The translations under genes were made by a program, and so were the position numbers. From DATLNM01 sp035536775 (GTDB taxonomy: Bacteria > Actinomycetota > CADDZG01 > WHSQ01), in the NCBI GenBank assembly GCA_035536775.1, contig DATLNM010000044.1:1-30839 (forward strand): a DNA stretch of 30,839 nucleotides, written 5' to 3'. The notes below the pieces were generated by a model that saw only the letters and a list, made by a program, of their open reading frames with translations, was not told the DNA's origin and searched no databases. Below, in pieces: positions 22,621 through 30,626 of the stretch; position 1 is the stretch's first letter; each line of letters begins with the position of its first letter.

Positions 22621-23954
22621 CCTTCCGATGTCCCCTCCACACGCATCGTCGACTCGATGTCCTTCACGACGTCGAGGCGTTGCAGCGCCTCGAAGGTGGC
22701 ACGGTGCGCGCCTTCCGACGCAAGGTGCGTGATCAGAACGAGAGACGCCTCGTCGCCCCTCCCCTCCTGGCGCAAACTCGCGATTGAGATACCGAAGCCT
22801 CCGAAGATCCCCGCGACGGCCGAGAGGACACCGGGTCGGTCGAGTACAGAGATCACGACGTAGTAACGGACGGGGATCTCGGCCTGGGGTCGGATGCGCG
22901 CCTCGCGGTGATGTACCGCTTGGACTGGGCTACGACCCCCGCTGAGGAGATTGCGCGCGATCTCGATGATGTCGCTCACCACGGCAGATCCCGTCGGCGC
23001 CCCGCCGGCTCCTCGTCCGAGGAACATGAGCTCACCGGCCTCTTCGGCCTCGACGAACACTGCATTGAACACGTCGCGCACCGAGGCGAGCGGATGGCTC
23101 GTGGGAAGCATGGCGGGGTGGACCCGTGCTGAGATCTGGCCGTCCTCCATATCGGCTACTGCGAGAAGCTTGATCTCGTAACCGAGCTCGTGGGCGGCAA
23201 CGATGTCCGATGCCGTGACGCCCGAGATGCCTTCGCGGTGAACATCGTCTGCAGTCAGCCGGGCGTTGAAGGCGAGCGACGCGAGTATCGACAGCTTTGC
23301 AGCCGCGTCATACCCGTCGACGTCGGCGGACGGCTCAAGCTCGCTGTAGCCAAGCTCTTGTGCCGTCGCGAGCGCCTCACCGAAAGACTCGCCCTGCTCG
23401 GACATGCGCGTGAGGATGAAGTTGGTGGTCCCGTTGACGATGCCCATCACTCTGATGACACGATCCCCTGCAAGAGATTCCTTGAGGGGGCGGATGATTG
23501 GGATGCCGCCACCGACGGCCGCCTCGAAGAGGAGGTCAACGCCGTGATCGGCCGCAAGGTCGAGGAGCTCCGCACCATGCTGTGACAGCAACTCCTTGTT
23601 GGCGGTGACGACGTGCTTGCGGGCCTTGATGGCTGCGGTGATCAGCTCTCGCGCCGGGTCGATCCCCCCTATCGTCTCCACGACGATCGCGATCGACGGA
23701 TCGGATACGACGTCGGCGGGGTCGGCGGTCAGGACATCGGCCCCTAGAGGAACGGCCCTCTCTCGGCTTACATCGCGCACCGCGACCCTAGCGAGGGTGA
23801 GCGGAGCCCCCGCCTTGACCGCGAGCTCCGATGCGTTCGCGAGGAGGATCCGAGCCGTCGCACCGCCAACCGTGCCGCACCCGAGCAGCCCGATCTTGAG
23901 GGGCAGGTCATCTACCCGACGCTGGTCATTAGGATGATCTTCTGGGCTCGCCAC
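22617..23954 (-). CDS. hom: Homoserine dehydrogenase with ACT domain
   Basis: Reduces aspartate semialdehyde to homoserine with NAD(P)H, the branch step toward threonine and methionine. About 445 residues. Rossmann motif KIGLLGCGTVGG near 20-31; VVTANKELLSQHG; the dehydrogenase signature with ELEPSADVDGYDAAAKL; and a C-terminal ACT domain (about 365-435, YYVVISVLDRPGVLSAV) that commonly gives threonine feedback control. Two adjacent GTG codons (23957 and 23954) can start it, and no Shine-Dalgarno is present. A TAGGCT -10 ends 6 nt before the second, favouring a leaderless start at 23954. It is the first gene of hom-thrC-thrB, divergent from the BNR gene. Confidence 0.95.
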   Translation of the reverse strand: MASPEDHPNDQRRVDDLPLKIGLLGCGTVGGATARILLANASELAVKAGAPLTLARVAVRDVSRERAVPLGADVLTADPADVVSDPSIAIVVETIGGIDPARELITAAIKARKHVVTANKELLSQHGAELLDLAADHGVDLLFEAAVGGGIPIIRPLKESLAGDRVIRVMGIVNGTTNFILTRMSEQGESFGEALATAQELGYSELEPSADVDGYDAAAKLSILASLAFNARLTADDVHREGISGVTASDIVAAHELGYEIKLLAVADMEDGQISARVHPAMLPTSHPLASVRDVFNAVFVEAEEAGELMFLGRGAGGAPTGSAVVSDIIEIARNLLSGGRSPVQAVHHREARIRPQAEIPVRYYVVISVLDRPGVLSAVAGIFGGFGISIASLRQEGRGDEASLVLITHLASEGAHRATFEALQRLDVVKDIESTMRVEGTSEG

Positions 23955-23960
23955 CACAGG

Positions 23961-23991
23961 AGCCTACAGAAGCACGACGGGCCAATGACAA
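23961..23991 (-). promoter_or_regulatory. Promoter of the hom-thrC-thrB operon
   Basis: -35 TTGTCA (23986-23991, five of six to consensus) and -10 TAGGCT (23961-23966) are separated by 19 nt; TGTAGG at a 17-nt spacing is an alternative. The -10 ends 6 nt before the GTG at 23954, so the mRNA is predicted to be leaderless. Confidence 0.5.
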
Positions 23992-24058
23992 GCAGGGATT
24001 GGGCCCCTCTAAGCAGAACCGAAAGACTGACCCCGGCACTATCGAAGGCGCTGCTCCA

Positions 24059-25489
24059 TTGACGACCCAACGACATCGCTTGCTCATCTCGCTAAGCGCG
24101 GCCGCCGTTTCTGTAGTTCTGGCGCTGGTCCCGGGCGCGGCCGTCGCCCAGCCCGAGCAAGCCCCCACCAAGCCTGCGGCAGGCGGGCTAGCGATCCCGC
24201 ACCGTGCCGAAGGACGCGTCGTCAAAGCGGCGGGTGCTCCGCGCGCCGAGTTCCACGCGGTCGGAGTGGACGCGATCGAGCCGACCCTTGGGATCACCAA
24301 ACGGGGTGACGTCTTCTACACAGCCACGGGCGGGTTGTCGCCGGTGGTCATGAAGTCGACCGACAAGGGCCGCACGTGGGAGGAAGCTTCTCCGAACCTC
24401 GCGGGCCAGAACACTCACTTCCTCACCCTCGACCCTTACATCTACGTGGACGAGTCCACCGGCCGCATCTTCGACATCGACCTCACCGTCGCGTGCGCAT
24501 ACCTGTCGATAAGCGACGACTCCGGAGAGTCTTGGATCACCAACCCGGTAGCGTGTGGACGTCCGATCAATGACCATCAAACGCTTTTCAGCGGGCCTCC
24601 GGCGCTCACCCCCATGACGGTCTTTCCGGAGGTCGTCTACTACTGCTGGAACGACTTCGGTCTCGGAACGTCATGCTCCAAGTCACTTGATGGTGGACTT
24701 ACTTGGATACCCGAGACGCAGGCGTTCTTCGGGATCCAGAGCGGCGACGACGGCGAAGGCGACGTGTGCGGAGGGTTCATCGGTCACGGCATCGTCGCCG
24801 AGGACGGAACCGTGTACATCCCCAAGGAGCACTGCGGCCGCCCCTGGATCGCCATCAGCAAGGACGAAGGATTGACCTGGCAACAGATCCAGGTAGCGAC
24901 GAATCCGACCGAGCCCGGGGGATCCGATACGACGGTGGCCCTCGATAGCAAGGGCAACCTCATCTACGGCTACGAGAGCAAGGAGAAGTTCTACTTGAGC
25001 GTCTCCGAGGACGGCGGCGAGACGTGGTCGAAGTCCATCAACGCGACCGCACCCGGCGTCACCGAGATCAACCTTCCCACGCTCGATGCCGGCAAGGACG
25101 GAAGCGTTGCGCTCAGCTACATGGGCAGTGAGAACTCGCCGTACCCCAGATGCAAGCCGGATTGCCGAGAAGGTGACTGGGCCGACGAGTATCAGAAGGT
25201 GACGTGGAACGGTTACATCACGATGACGACCGATGTGTTGAGCCGCGATCCGTTGTTCTTCAGCGGATCGGTCAACGATCGCAGAGACCCGATCTATCGC
25301 GGGCACTGCGACTTCTTCACCGGACGGTGCAGCCCCGTGCTCGATTTCCTAGATATCGAGATCGGCCCCGATGGGACGCCTTATGCGACGTACGTCGACG
25401 CGTGCACGACGATCTGCGCGACCGGCGGACCTCGCGATGCGAGCGCGGCGATGGTCGGACGGCTCGCCGGCGGTCCGCCTCTCCGCTAG
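24059..25489 (+). CDS. Secreted BNR/Asp-box repeat protein
   Basis: About 476 residues. A signal peptide (TTQRHRLLISLSAAAVSVVL, cleavage near AVA-QPEQ) exports it. Five Asp-box motifs of type SxDxGxTW mark beta-propeller blades: KSTDKGRTW (about 99), SISDDSGESW (150), KSLDGGLTW (208), ISKDEGLTW (266) and VSEDGGETW (315). Many cysteines in the outer part suggest disulfides. The fold is shared by sialidases and sortilin-type domains, but the catalytic residues of sialidase are not recognised, so no enzyme activity is claimed. The TTG at 24059 is chosen because it opens the signal peptide and has AAGG upstream; a TTG at 23999 adds 20 residues. Divergent from hom. Confidence 0.75.
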   Translation: MTTQRHRLLISLSAAAVSVVLALVPGAAVAQPEQAPTKPAAGGLAIPHRAEGRVVKAAGAPRAEFHAVGVDAIEPTLGITKRGDVFYTATGGLSPVVMKSTDKGRTWEEASPNLAGQNTHFLTLDPYIYVDESTGRIFDIDLTVACAYLSISDDSGESWITNPVACGRPINDHQTLFSGPPALTPMTVFPEVVYYCWNDFGLGTSCSKSLDGGLTWIPETQAFFGIQSGDDGEGDVCGGFIGHGIVAEDGTVYIPKEHCGRPWIAISKDEGLTWQQIQVATNPTEPGGSDTTVALDSKGNLIYGYESKEKFYLSVSEDGGETWSKSINATAPGVTEINLPTLDAGKDGSVALSYMGSENSPYPRCKPDCREGDWADEYQKVTWNGYITMTTDVLSRDPLFFSGSVNDRRDPIYRGHCDFFTGRCSPVLDFLDIEIGPDGTPYATYVDACTTICATGGPRDASAAMVGRLAGGPPLR

Positions 25490-25523
25490 CGCATCTACGC
25501 TGCAGGCGCTTCAGGGCCAGGCT

Positions 25524-26861
25524 TCAGCTCCAGCCCGAGGTGCCTACGTCGCTTCCGTCGAGGTGACGATCCAGCCGTAAGAGATCCTCGTTCGTCTCGC
25601 GCCGGATGATTTCGGTGGCGTTCCCCTCGTGGACGAGAACCACCGCGGGCCGCGTGATGCGGTTGTAGTTATTGGCCATCGAATACGTGTAGGCGCCGGT
25701 CGCGGGGATACAGAGCGTGTCCCCCGCGGTGACGTCGTCCGGAAGGTGAACGTCGCGGATGAGGACATCTCCCGACTCACAGTGCTTGCCCGAGACCGTG
25801 ACCCGCGGTCCATGGGGAGCAAGAACACGGTCGGCGAGGAATGCCTGATAGCGAGCGCCGTACAGCGCAGGACGGATGTTGTCCGACATCCCTCCGTCGA
25901 CCGAGACATAGGTCCTGACGCCTGGGATGCGCTTTACAGTCCCAACCGTGTAGAGGGTGACTCCGGACGCGCCGACGATGGAGCGGCCCGGCTCGAAGCA
26001 AACGCGTACCGCCGGGAGTCCGGCAGCTTCCAGCTCACGCTGTACCGCGTCGGTGATCCGAGCGACCGCCTCTGCCGGATCGGGAGTGAGCTCGTCCTCG
26101 GTATGCGCGATCCCGAGACCTCCGCCGAGGTTGAGCTCTTGTGGGGTAAATCCGCACTCCCGCCGCGCATCCGCCATGAACGACGTCATGCGCCGCGCGG
26201 CGAGATCGAACGCGGCGAGCTCGAAGATCTGAGAACCGATATGTGCGTGGAACCCGACGAGCTCGCAGCCGTCGATCTCCATCGCCCGCTTCACGGCTTC
26301 GAGCCCGATGCCGTCGGCAAGTGGGAACCCGAACTTCGAATCCTCCTGACCGGTCTGCACGAACTCGTGCGTGTGCGCCTCGACGCCTGGAGTCAGACGG
26401 AGCAGCAGCTTCGTCTTCAGCCCAGCGGCCGCCACGCGCTCGATCTCCTCGAACGAATCGAGCACAACGCGCCCGACGCCCGCGTCGCGCGCCATGACCA
26501 GCTCATCGAACGACTTGTTGTTCCCATGGAACGTGATCCGATCCGCCGGGAAACCCGCGGCGATCGCCGTCGTGAGCTCTCCACCGGAGCAAACGTCGAG
26601 GCCGATGCCCGTCGGCTTCAAGAGCTCGCAAATGGAGACACAGAGGAACGACTTGCCGGCGAAGAAGACCTGGTCGGGAGCGGCGGCAGCGGCCGCGTAC
26701 GAGCGCGCCCGAGCCTCGAAGGTCGCACGGTCGAACACGAGGAGCGGCGTCCCGAAACGCTGCGCGAGGTCGAGCGTGGAGCAGCCCCCGATGTGCAGGG
26801 CGCCGTCCGCATCGACCTCAGCGGTGTCCGGCAACACGCGTTTGAAATCGGTCCAGGTCAT
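25524..26861 (-). CDS. lysA: Diaminopimelate decarboxylase
   Basis: A PLP enzyme that decarboxylates meso-diaminopimelate to L-lysine, the last lysine step. 445 residues from the ATG at 26861; TACCCT ends 6 nt before it and there is no Shine-Dalgarno, so a leaderless start is likely (an in-frame GTG at 26888 is less supported). PLP lysine K70 in VFFAGKSFLC; GFHAHIGSQIF; the phosphate-binding GGGLGIAHTEDE; EPGRSIVG; and the active-site CESGD of the partner subunit followed by GAYTYSMANNYN. It lies directly downstream of argS as in M. tuberculosis. Confidence 0.96.
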   Translation of the reverse strand: MTWTDFKRVLPDTAEVDADGALHIGGCSTLDLAQRFGTPLLVFDRATFEARARSYAAAAAAPDQVFFAGKSFLCVSICELLKPTGIGLDVCSGGELTTAIAAGFPADRITFHGNNKSFDELVMARDAGVGRVVLDSFEEIERVAAAGLKTKLLLRLTPGVEAHTHEFVQTGQEDSKFGFPLADGIGLEAVKRAMEIDGCELVGFHAHIGSQIFELAAFDLAARRMTSFMADARRECGFTPQELNLGGGLGIAHTEDELTPDPAEAVARITDAVQRELEAAGLPAVRVCFEPGRSIVGASGVTLYTVGTVKRIPGVRTYVSVDGGMSDNIRPALYGARYQAFLADRVLAPHGPRVTVSGKHCESGDVLIRDVHLPDDVTAGDTLCIPATGAYTYSMANNYNRITRPAVVLVHEGNATEIIRRETNEDLLRLDRHLDGSDVGTSGWS

Positions 26862-26867
26862 CTGCGA

Positions 26868-26873
26868 AGGGTA
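26868..26873 (-). promoter_or_regulatory. -10 element of a leaderless lysA promoter
   Basis: TACCCT on the minus strand is followed by 6 nt and the ATG at 26861. It lies in the 40-nt gap after the argS stop, so lysA may have its own promoter besides read-through from argS. Confidence 0.4.
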
Positions 26874-26901
26874 ATGGAACGGCCGCACATCGGCGGCTGC
26901 G

Positions 26902-28638
26902 TCACATGGTTTGGGGTGCGTTGACCCCGAGGAGACGAAGACCGATCCGGATGACGTTGCGCGTCGCGACGCAGAGCTCGATCCTCGCCGCGGTGAGGGC
27001 GGCATCGTCGCTGACGACCTTGCAATCTCGGTAGAACCCGGAGAACGTGGACGCGAGCTCTTCTACGAACCGGCAGATCTTCTGAGGAGAGCGCGCGGCG
27101 GCGGCCTCGGGAACGATCTCCTCGAACGACGCGAGCTTGCGCATCAGCGCCTCTTCCGACGGGTGAACCAGAATGCTCAGGTCGACGCGTCCACCCTCAG
27201 CCGCACGCGCTTCCCCACTTTCATGGCCGCCCGCGCCTACTTGGACAGCACTACCAACATCAACGCCTCCGCCAACCTCGACGCCAAGACCCTCGCCTTG
27301 GGCCTTCCGCAAGATCGAGCAGATCCGAGCGTGCGCGTACTGCACGTAGTACACGGGATTCTCGGGTGCCTGTTGCGACGCGAGCTCGATGTCGAACTCG
27401 AGCGGGACATCGAGTGAGCGGGTCAAGAACGTGTAGCGGGCCGCATCTGCTCCGACCTCGTCCACGAGCGTGTCGAGCTCGACGATCTGTCCGGCTCGCT
27501 TCGAGGACTTGACGGTCTCGCCCTTCGACACGAGCGTTACGACCTGTCCGAGGAGAACTTCGACGCGCTCACGTCCGAGATCCAGCGCCTCGGCCGCCGC
27601 AAGAAGCCGTGCGACGGTCCCGTGGTGATCCGAGCCCCAGATGTAGATCAGATGGTCGAAACCACGTTCGAACTTCTCCACGAGATAGGCAGCGTCTGCC
27701 GCGAGGTAGGTGGCCTCTCCGGATGAACGCCTGAGAACCCTGTCCTTATCGTCACCGAGCTCGGAGGAGCGGAACCACAGCGCGCCGTCACGCAACTCGG
27801 TCATGCCCTTTTCCCCGAGTGCGTGTACAGCCGCTTCCACCCTGCCGCTCGAATGCAGACCGGTCTCGTTGAACCACACATCGAACGTCGTTCCGAACCG
27901 TTCGAGAGAAGCCTTCATCTGCTGGATCATCGACTCGAGTCCGATAGCCAGGAACCTCTGAGCGCGTTCCAGCTCATCCATCTCCATGAACGCGCCCGCG
28001 TTCTCGTCCTTGATAGTCCGAGCGATGTCCATGACGTAGTCGCCTTGATACCCGTCTTCCGGGACGTCCGACTCCACACCGTGCAGCTGCAGGTAGCGCG
28101 CTGCGATGGAGTATCCGAACAACAACACCTGGCGACCTGCGTCGTTGAGATAGCACTCGCGCACGACCTCATGCCCCGTCGCTTCGAGTAGAGCCGAGAT
28201 CGTGTCGCCCACTGCCGCATAGCGTCCGCTGACGACATTGATAGGCCCTGTCGGGTTAGCCGAGACGTACTCGACGTTGATCTTCCGCCCCTCGCCCAGG
28301 TCGCTGCGGCCGAAGTCGTCTGACGTGACGGCCCGCGTGACGACATCGTGGAGCCACGCCGGAGCGAGCCTGAAGTTCAGGAAACCCGGACCGGCGACCT
28401 CAACGCTCGCGAGGAGTGGTGACTCCCCGATGAACTCGGCAAGCTTCTGGGCGACCGCCCTGGGATCCCCCTTGCCCGCCGCAGCTCCGAGGGCAACGTT
28501 CGTCGACCAGTCCCCATGCTCGGACCGGCGCGGCCGTTCGAGCTGGATGGTCGTGGGAGTCTCGATGTCGATAACACCTGCCTGGAGGGCCTTTTCGAGC
28601 GCGTGCTCGACCAGGGCGCGTAACTGGTCTGTGATCAC
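26902..28638 (-). CDS. argS: Arginyl-tRNA synthetase with atypical signature motifs
   Basis: Charges tRNA-Arg with arginine. 578 residues: N-terminal tRNA D-loop-binding domain (about 1-90), class I catalytic domain and C-terminal DALR anticodon domain (about 490-578). The HIGH motif is replaced: SANPTGPINVVSGR has N134-V-V-S137 where most enzymes have HVGH. The KMSKS region reads VKSSKRAG (KSSK at 377-380). The rest of the active site (GSDHHGTVARL, LNDAGRQ) is intact, so it is judged functional. A Gly/Val-rich insertion (about 448-485) precedes the anticodon domain. The GTG at 28638 lacks a clear ribosome site and follows the response-regulator stop by 19 nt. The cognate tRNA-Arg lies 1.3 kb away. 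Confidence 0.94.
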   Translation of the reverse strand: MITDQLRALVEHALEKALQAGVIDIETPTTIQLERPRRSEHGDWSTNVALGAAAGKGDPRAVAQKLAEFIGESPLLASVEVAGPGFLNFRLAPAWLHDVVTRAVTSDDFGRSDLGEGRKINVEYVSANPTGPINVVSGRYAAVGDTISALLEATGHEVVRECYLNDAGRQVLLFGYSIAARYLQLHGVESDVPEDGYQGDYVMDIARTIKDENAGAFMEMDELERAQRFLAIGLESMIQQMKASLERFGTTFDVWFNETGLHSSGRVEAAVHALGEKGMTELRDGALWFRSSELGDDKDRVLRRSSGEATYLAADAAYLVEKFERGFDHLIYIWGSDHHGTVARLLAAAEALDLGRERVEVLLGQVVTLVSKGETVKSSKRAGQIVELDTLVDEVGADAARYTFLTRSLDVPLEFDIELASQQAPENPVYYVQYAHARICSILRKAQGEGLGVEVGGGVDVGSAVQVGAGGHESGEARAAEGGRVDLSILVHPSEEALMRKLASFEEIVPEAAAARSPQKICRFVEELASTFSGFYRDCKVVSDDAALTAARIELCVATRNVIRIGLRLLGVNAPQTM

Positions 28639-28657
28639 GAGCCGGGCAGACTGCGCG

Positions 28658-29023
28658 TCAACCGACGAGGCGCTCGACGACCTCGATCAGCTCGCTGGGA
28701 TCGAAAGGCTTCGTCAGGTACGCATCGACGCCGGACGCGTTGCCCTTGTCGATGTCGGACTGCTGGGCTTTCGCCGACAGGAACACCACGGGGATGTTCT
28801 TGGTCACGTCGTTAGCGCGGAGCTTCTCTGCGGTCTGATAGCCGTCGAGCCTCGGCATCATGATGTCGAGGATCACGAGATCGGGCACCTCCTCCAGCGC
28901 GATCTTGAAGGCCATCTCGCCGTGATGCGCCGACAGGACGTCATAGCCCTCGAGCTCGAGGTTGACCTCGAGGAGGCGAAGGATGACGGGATCGTCGTCA
29001 CACACCAGCACGCGCTTGGGCAT
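28658..29023 (-). CDS. Single-domain response regulator (CheY-like receiver)
   Basis: 121 residues, a receiver domain with no output domain. The acidic pocket is CDDDP (about 8-12), the phosphorylated Asp is D53 in VILDIMMPRLDGY, the switch Ser is in VFLSAKA and the lysine in LTKPFDP. It would take phosphate from a histidine kinase and signal by protein contact; the partner is not in the window. The ATG at 29023 is chosen because TAGCAT ends 7 nt before it and the product starts MPKRVLVCDDDP; an ATG at 29032 adds three residues and overlaps that element. It lies upstream of argS on the same strand and is divergent from the thioesterase gene. Confidence 0.9.
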   Translation of the reverse strand: MPKRVLVCDDDPVILRLLEVNLELEGYDVLSAHHGEMAFKIALEEVPDLVILDIMMPRLDGYQTAEKLRANDVTKNIPVVFLSAKAQQSDIDKGNASGVDAYLTKPFDPSELIEVVERLVG

Positions 29024-29030
29024 CCGGGCC

Positions 29031-29036
29031 ATGCTA
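29031..29036 (-). promoter_or_regulatory. -10 element of a leaderless response-regulator promoter
   Basis: TAGCAT on the minus strand is followed by 7 nt and the ATG at 29023. A TGGCTG 19 nt upstream is a weak -35. Confidence 0.4.
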
Positions 29037-29079
29037 CTCGTGTCCCCCCCCTAGCCAGCCATGCGTCAGAATCGTCCGA

Positions 29080-29901
29080 GTGGGTGACCTCGGGCACGAC
29101 ACGATGGTGCGCGGCGAGAACGGCCTCTATGAGGCCGACGTCTCACCAGCGTGGGACTTCTGGACGCCCAACGGTGGCTACCTCTCCGCCATCGCGCTCC
29201 GCGCCGCGGGGGCCGAGACCGACCTCCCCCGTCCGGCCGCGTACTACTGCCATTACCTGAACCCGGCGGTGTCGGGCCAGACCGCCGAGTTGCGCGTGAC
29301 AACCCTGCGCCGATCCAGACGCACGCACGCGATGAGGGTCGAGATGATCCAGGAGCGCCCGGTTCTGGAGGCGCTTGTTTGGGCGATCGCGCCGCCCGGG
29401 GGTCTCGATCACAACCACGCCCACATGCCTGAGGTCCCGTCGCACGAGGAGCTCCGCAGCGCCGAGGAGATCCACGCGCCAGACGAGGCGCCGTTCCCGT
29501 TTTGGGACAATCTCCTGACCAAGCCGGTTACATGGACGGGTCGATGGGACGAGCGTCCGATCATGCATCCGCTGTGGCGCGTCTGGAATCAGTTCCGGCC
29601 GACCGCGACGTTCGACGATCCGTTCGTGGATGCGGGCCGCGCCGTGGTACTCATCGACACACTCGTCTATCCGGCCGCGGCGCTCGCGCACGAAGGCACG
29701 TTTCCCTTCATGGCACCGAGCATGGACCTCGCGGCGCGCTTCCACGTCGACGCATCCGATTCCGAGTGGCTGTTGTCGTCGACGGAATCGCCGATCGGCG
29801 TCGAGGGATTGATCGGCGGATACGCCGCCGTCTGGACCGGCGACGGACGGATGATGGCCACAGGAGGCCAGCAGATGATCTACCGCGCGATGCCAACCTA
29901 G
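29080..29901 (+). CDS. Acyl-CoA thioesterase-like protein, double hotdog type
   Basis: 273 residues. The N-terminal half has the TesB/PaaI-like pattern WDFWTPNGGYLSAIALRA (about 25-42) and YYCHYLNPAVSGQTAELRV. The C-terminal half has ATFDDPFVDAGRAVVLIDTL and SMDLAARFHVDASDSEWLL, then GYAAVWTGDGRMMATGGQQM, which fits two fused hotdog folds. Such proteins hydrolyse fatty acyl-CoA; chain length and partners cannot be told. The GTG at 29080 has no strong ribosome site; an ATG at 29104 is possible. Divergent from the response-regulator gene and followed by tRNA-Arg after 38 nt. Confidence 0.75.
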   Translation: MGDLGHDTMVRGENGLYEADVSPAWDFWTPNGGYLSAIALRAAGAETDLPRPAAYYCHYLNPAVSGQTAELRVTTLRRSRRTHAMRVEMIQERPVLEALVWAIAPPGGLDHNHAHMPEVPSHEELRSAEEIHAPDEAPFPFWDNLLTKPVTWTGRWDERPIMHPLWRVWNQFRPTATFDDPFVDAGRAVVLIDTLVYPAAALAHEGTFPFMAPSMDLAARFHVDASDSEWLLSSTESPIGVEGLIGGYAAVWTGDGRMMATGGQQMIYRAMPT

Positions 29902-29916
29902 GCACGCGGGACCGAT

Positions 29917-30048
29917 GCTCTAGGGTTAAAGGCCCCGAGGCCCCCGTAGCTCAGGGGATAGAGCGCACGCCTCCGGAGCGTGAAGCGCAGGTTCGAATCC
30001 TGCCGGGGGCACCTAGCGCACCTCGACGGGGCCTTTGACGCCTAGAGC
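29917..30048. repeat. 20-bp inverted repeat flanking tRNA-Arg
   Basis: The left arm 29917-29936 (GCTCTAGGGTTAAAGGCCCC) pairs with the right arm 30028-30048 (read in reverse complement as GCTCTAGG, CGTC, AAAGGCCCC). Only one bulged base and one G-T pair break it. The tRNA lies exactly between the arms. In RNA they could form a processing stem closing the pre-tRNA; in DNA the left arm holds a TAGGGT -10-like element. Confidence 0.7.
29940..30011 (+). tRNA. tRNA-Arg, anticodon CCG
   Basis: A full cloverleaf is readable. Acceptor GCCCCCG pairs with CGGGGGC (30004-30010); the D arm is GCTC...GAGC; the anticodon arm is CACGC/GCGTG with loop CTCCGGA (29971-29977), anticodon CCG at 29973-29975, decoding CGG; the T arm is GCAGG/CCTGC with loop TTCGAAT; the discriminator is A30011. 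The 3' sequence continues CCT, so CCA is not encoded and must be added. The gene is flanked by a long inverted repeat. Confidence 0.95.
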
Positions 30049-30074
30049 TTGTCGAGGAATCCCATGACGTCCTC

Positions 30075-30266
30075 TTAGAGGCAGTTGTCCTGGGGAGGAA
30101 GGGACAACGAACGAAGCAGGCAAGAGATGCGATCTGGGGTGCAACGGATGATCCCCGAGGCCCCTCTGCAATCGGGAGCTGCTTGAGCCGGAGCGGCGAA
30201 CAAAGCGGGGCTCGCGACGGCGATGGTCAAAGCGGTCACGAACGAAGCTATCTTCCTACGAGTCAT
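30075..30266 (-). CDS. Small secreted cysteine-containing protein
   Basis: 63 residues from the ATG at 30266, which has AAGGAG 5 nt upstream; the frame opens further but would overlap the next gene. The signal peptide is MTRRKIASFVTALTIAVASP with cleavage near AQA-AP (about 29-30). The mature part is only about 34 residues, with four cysteines (DCRG, IRCTP, SCLL, NCL), enough for two disulfides. No known family. It is the last of three similar small genes in tandem. Function unknown; a toxin, inhibitor or surface peptide are all open. Confidence 0.6.
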   Translation of the reverse strand: MTRRKIASFVTALTIAVASPALFAAPAQAAPDCRGASGIIRCTPDRISCLLRSLSLPPQDNCL

Positions 30267-30301
30267 CGATGCTCCTTTTTGCGTTGACGAGGGGATGGTA
30301 G

Positions 30302-30484
30302 CTAGTGGTTCGGGTAGCTCTCGCACTCCCTGACGTTGACGACGCCCAGCATGTCCTGCACCTCGCAGCCGTTCTTGGGAACGCCGTTCTCCTTGATCCA
30401 CTCGATGGGGTTAGCCCCTGCGAGACCCGCGAGCGGCCCTCCCAGTATGCAGAGAGCCATCAGCGAAACGATCGACTTCCTCAC
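30302..30484 (-). CDS. Small secreted protein
   Basis: 60 residues from a GTG at 30484 with GGAGG 5 nt upstream. A signal peptide (MRKSIVSLMALCILGGPLAG, cleavage near AGA-NP at 24-25) leaves a mature part of about 36 residues (NPIEWIKENGVPKNG..) with two cysteines that may form one disulfide. No known family. It starts 142 nt after the previous gene and ends 35 nt before the next, all on one strand. Confidence 0.55.
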   Translation of the reverse strand: MRKSIVSLMALCILGGPLAGLAGANPIEWIKENGVPKNGCEVQDMLGVVNVRECESYPNH

Positions 30485-30626
30485 ATGCTCCTCCGATCAG
30501 TCCTTAGCCAGGGGTCTCTTCGGTACACCGTTGCCGAAAGCCTTCCGCTACAGCCACCACCGCAACTAACTGCGTTCCCAGTCCTCAATCAGCTCGCGTA
30601 TCGGGCTCGCGCCTTCCTTGGGTCGG

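Noticed and set aside
24059..25489. Calling the BNR protein a sialidase
   Set aside because: Asp boxes show only the propeller fold; the arginine triad and other catalytic residues of sialidases could not be identified.
25629..26924. 431-codon plus-strand frame opposite lysA
   Set aside because: Arg/Glu-rich shadow with no domain; lysA on the other strand has all its catalytic motifs.
26902..28638. argS as a pseudogene because HIGH and KMSK are altered
   Set aside because: The frame is intact over 578 codons, other active-site motifs are kept, and similar HIGH variants exist in functional ArgRS branches.
30021..30057. CCTCGAC/GTCGAGG repeat as a terminator for tRNA-Arg
   Set aside because: Large loop and no T-run; most of the same stretch pairs better with the left flank of the tRNA.
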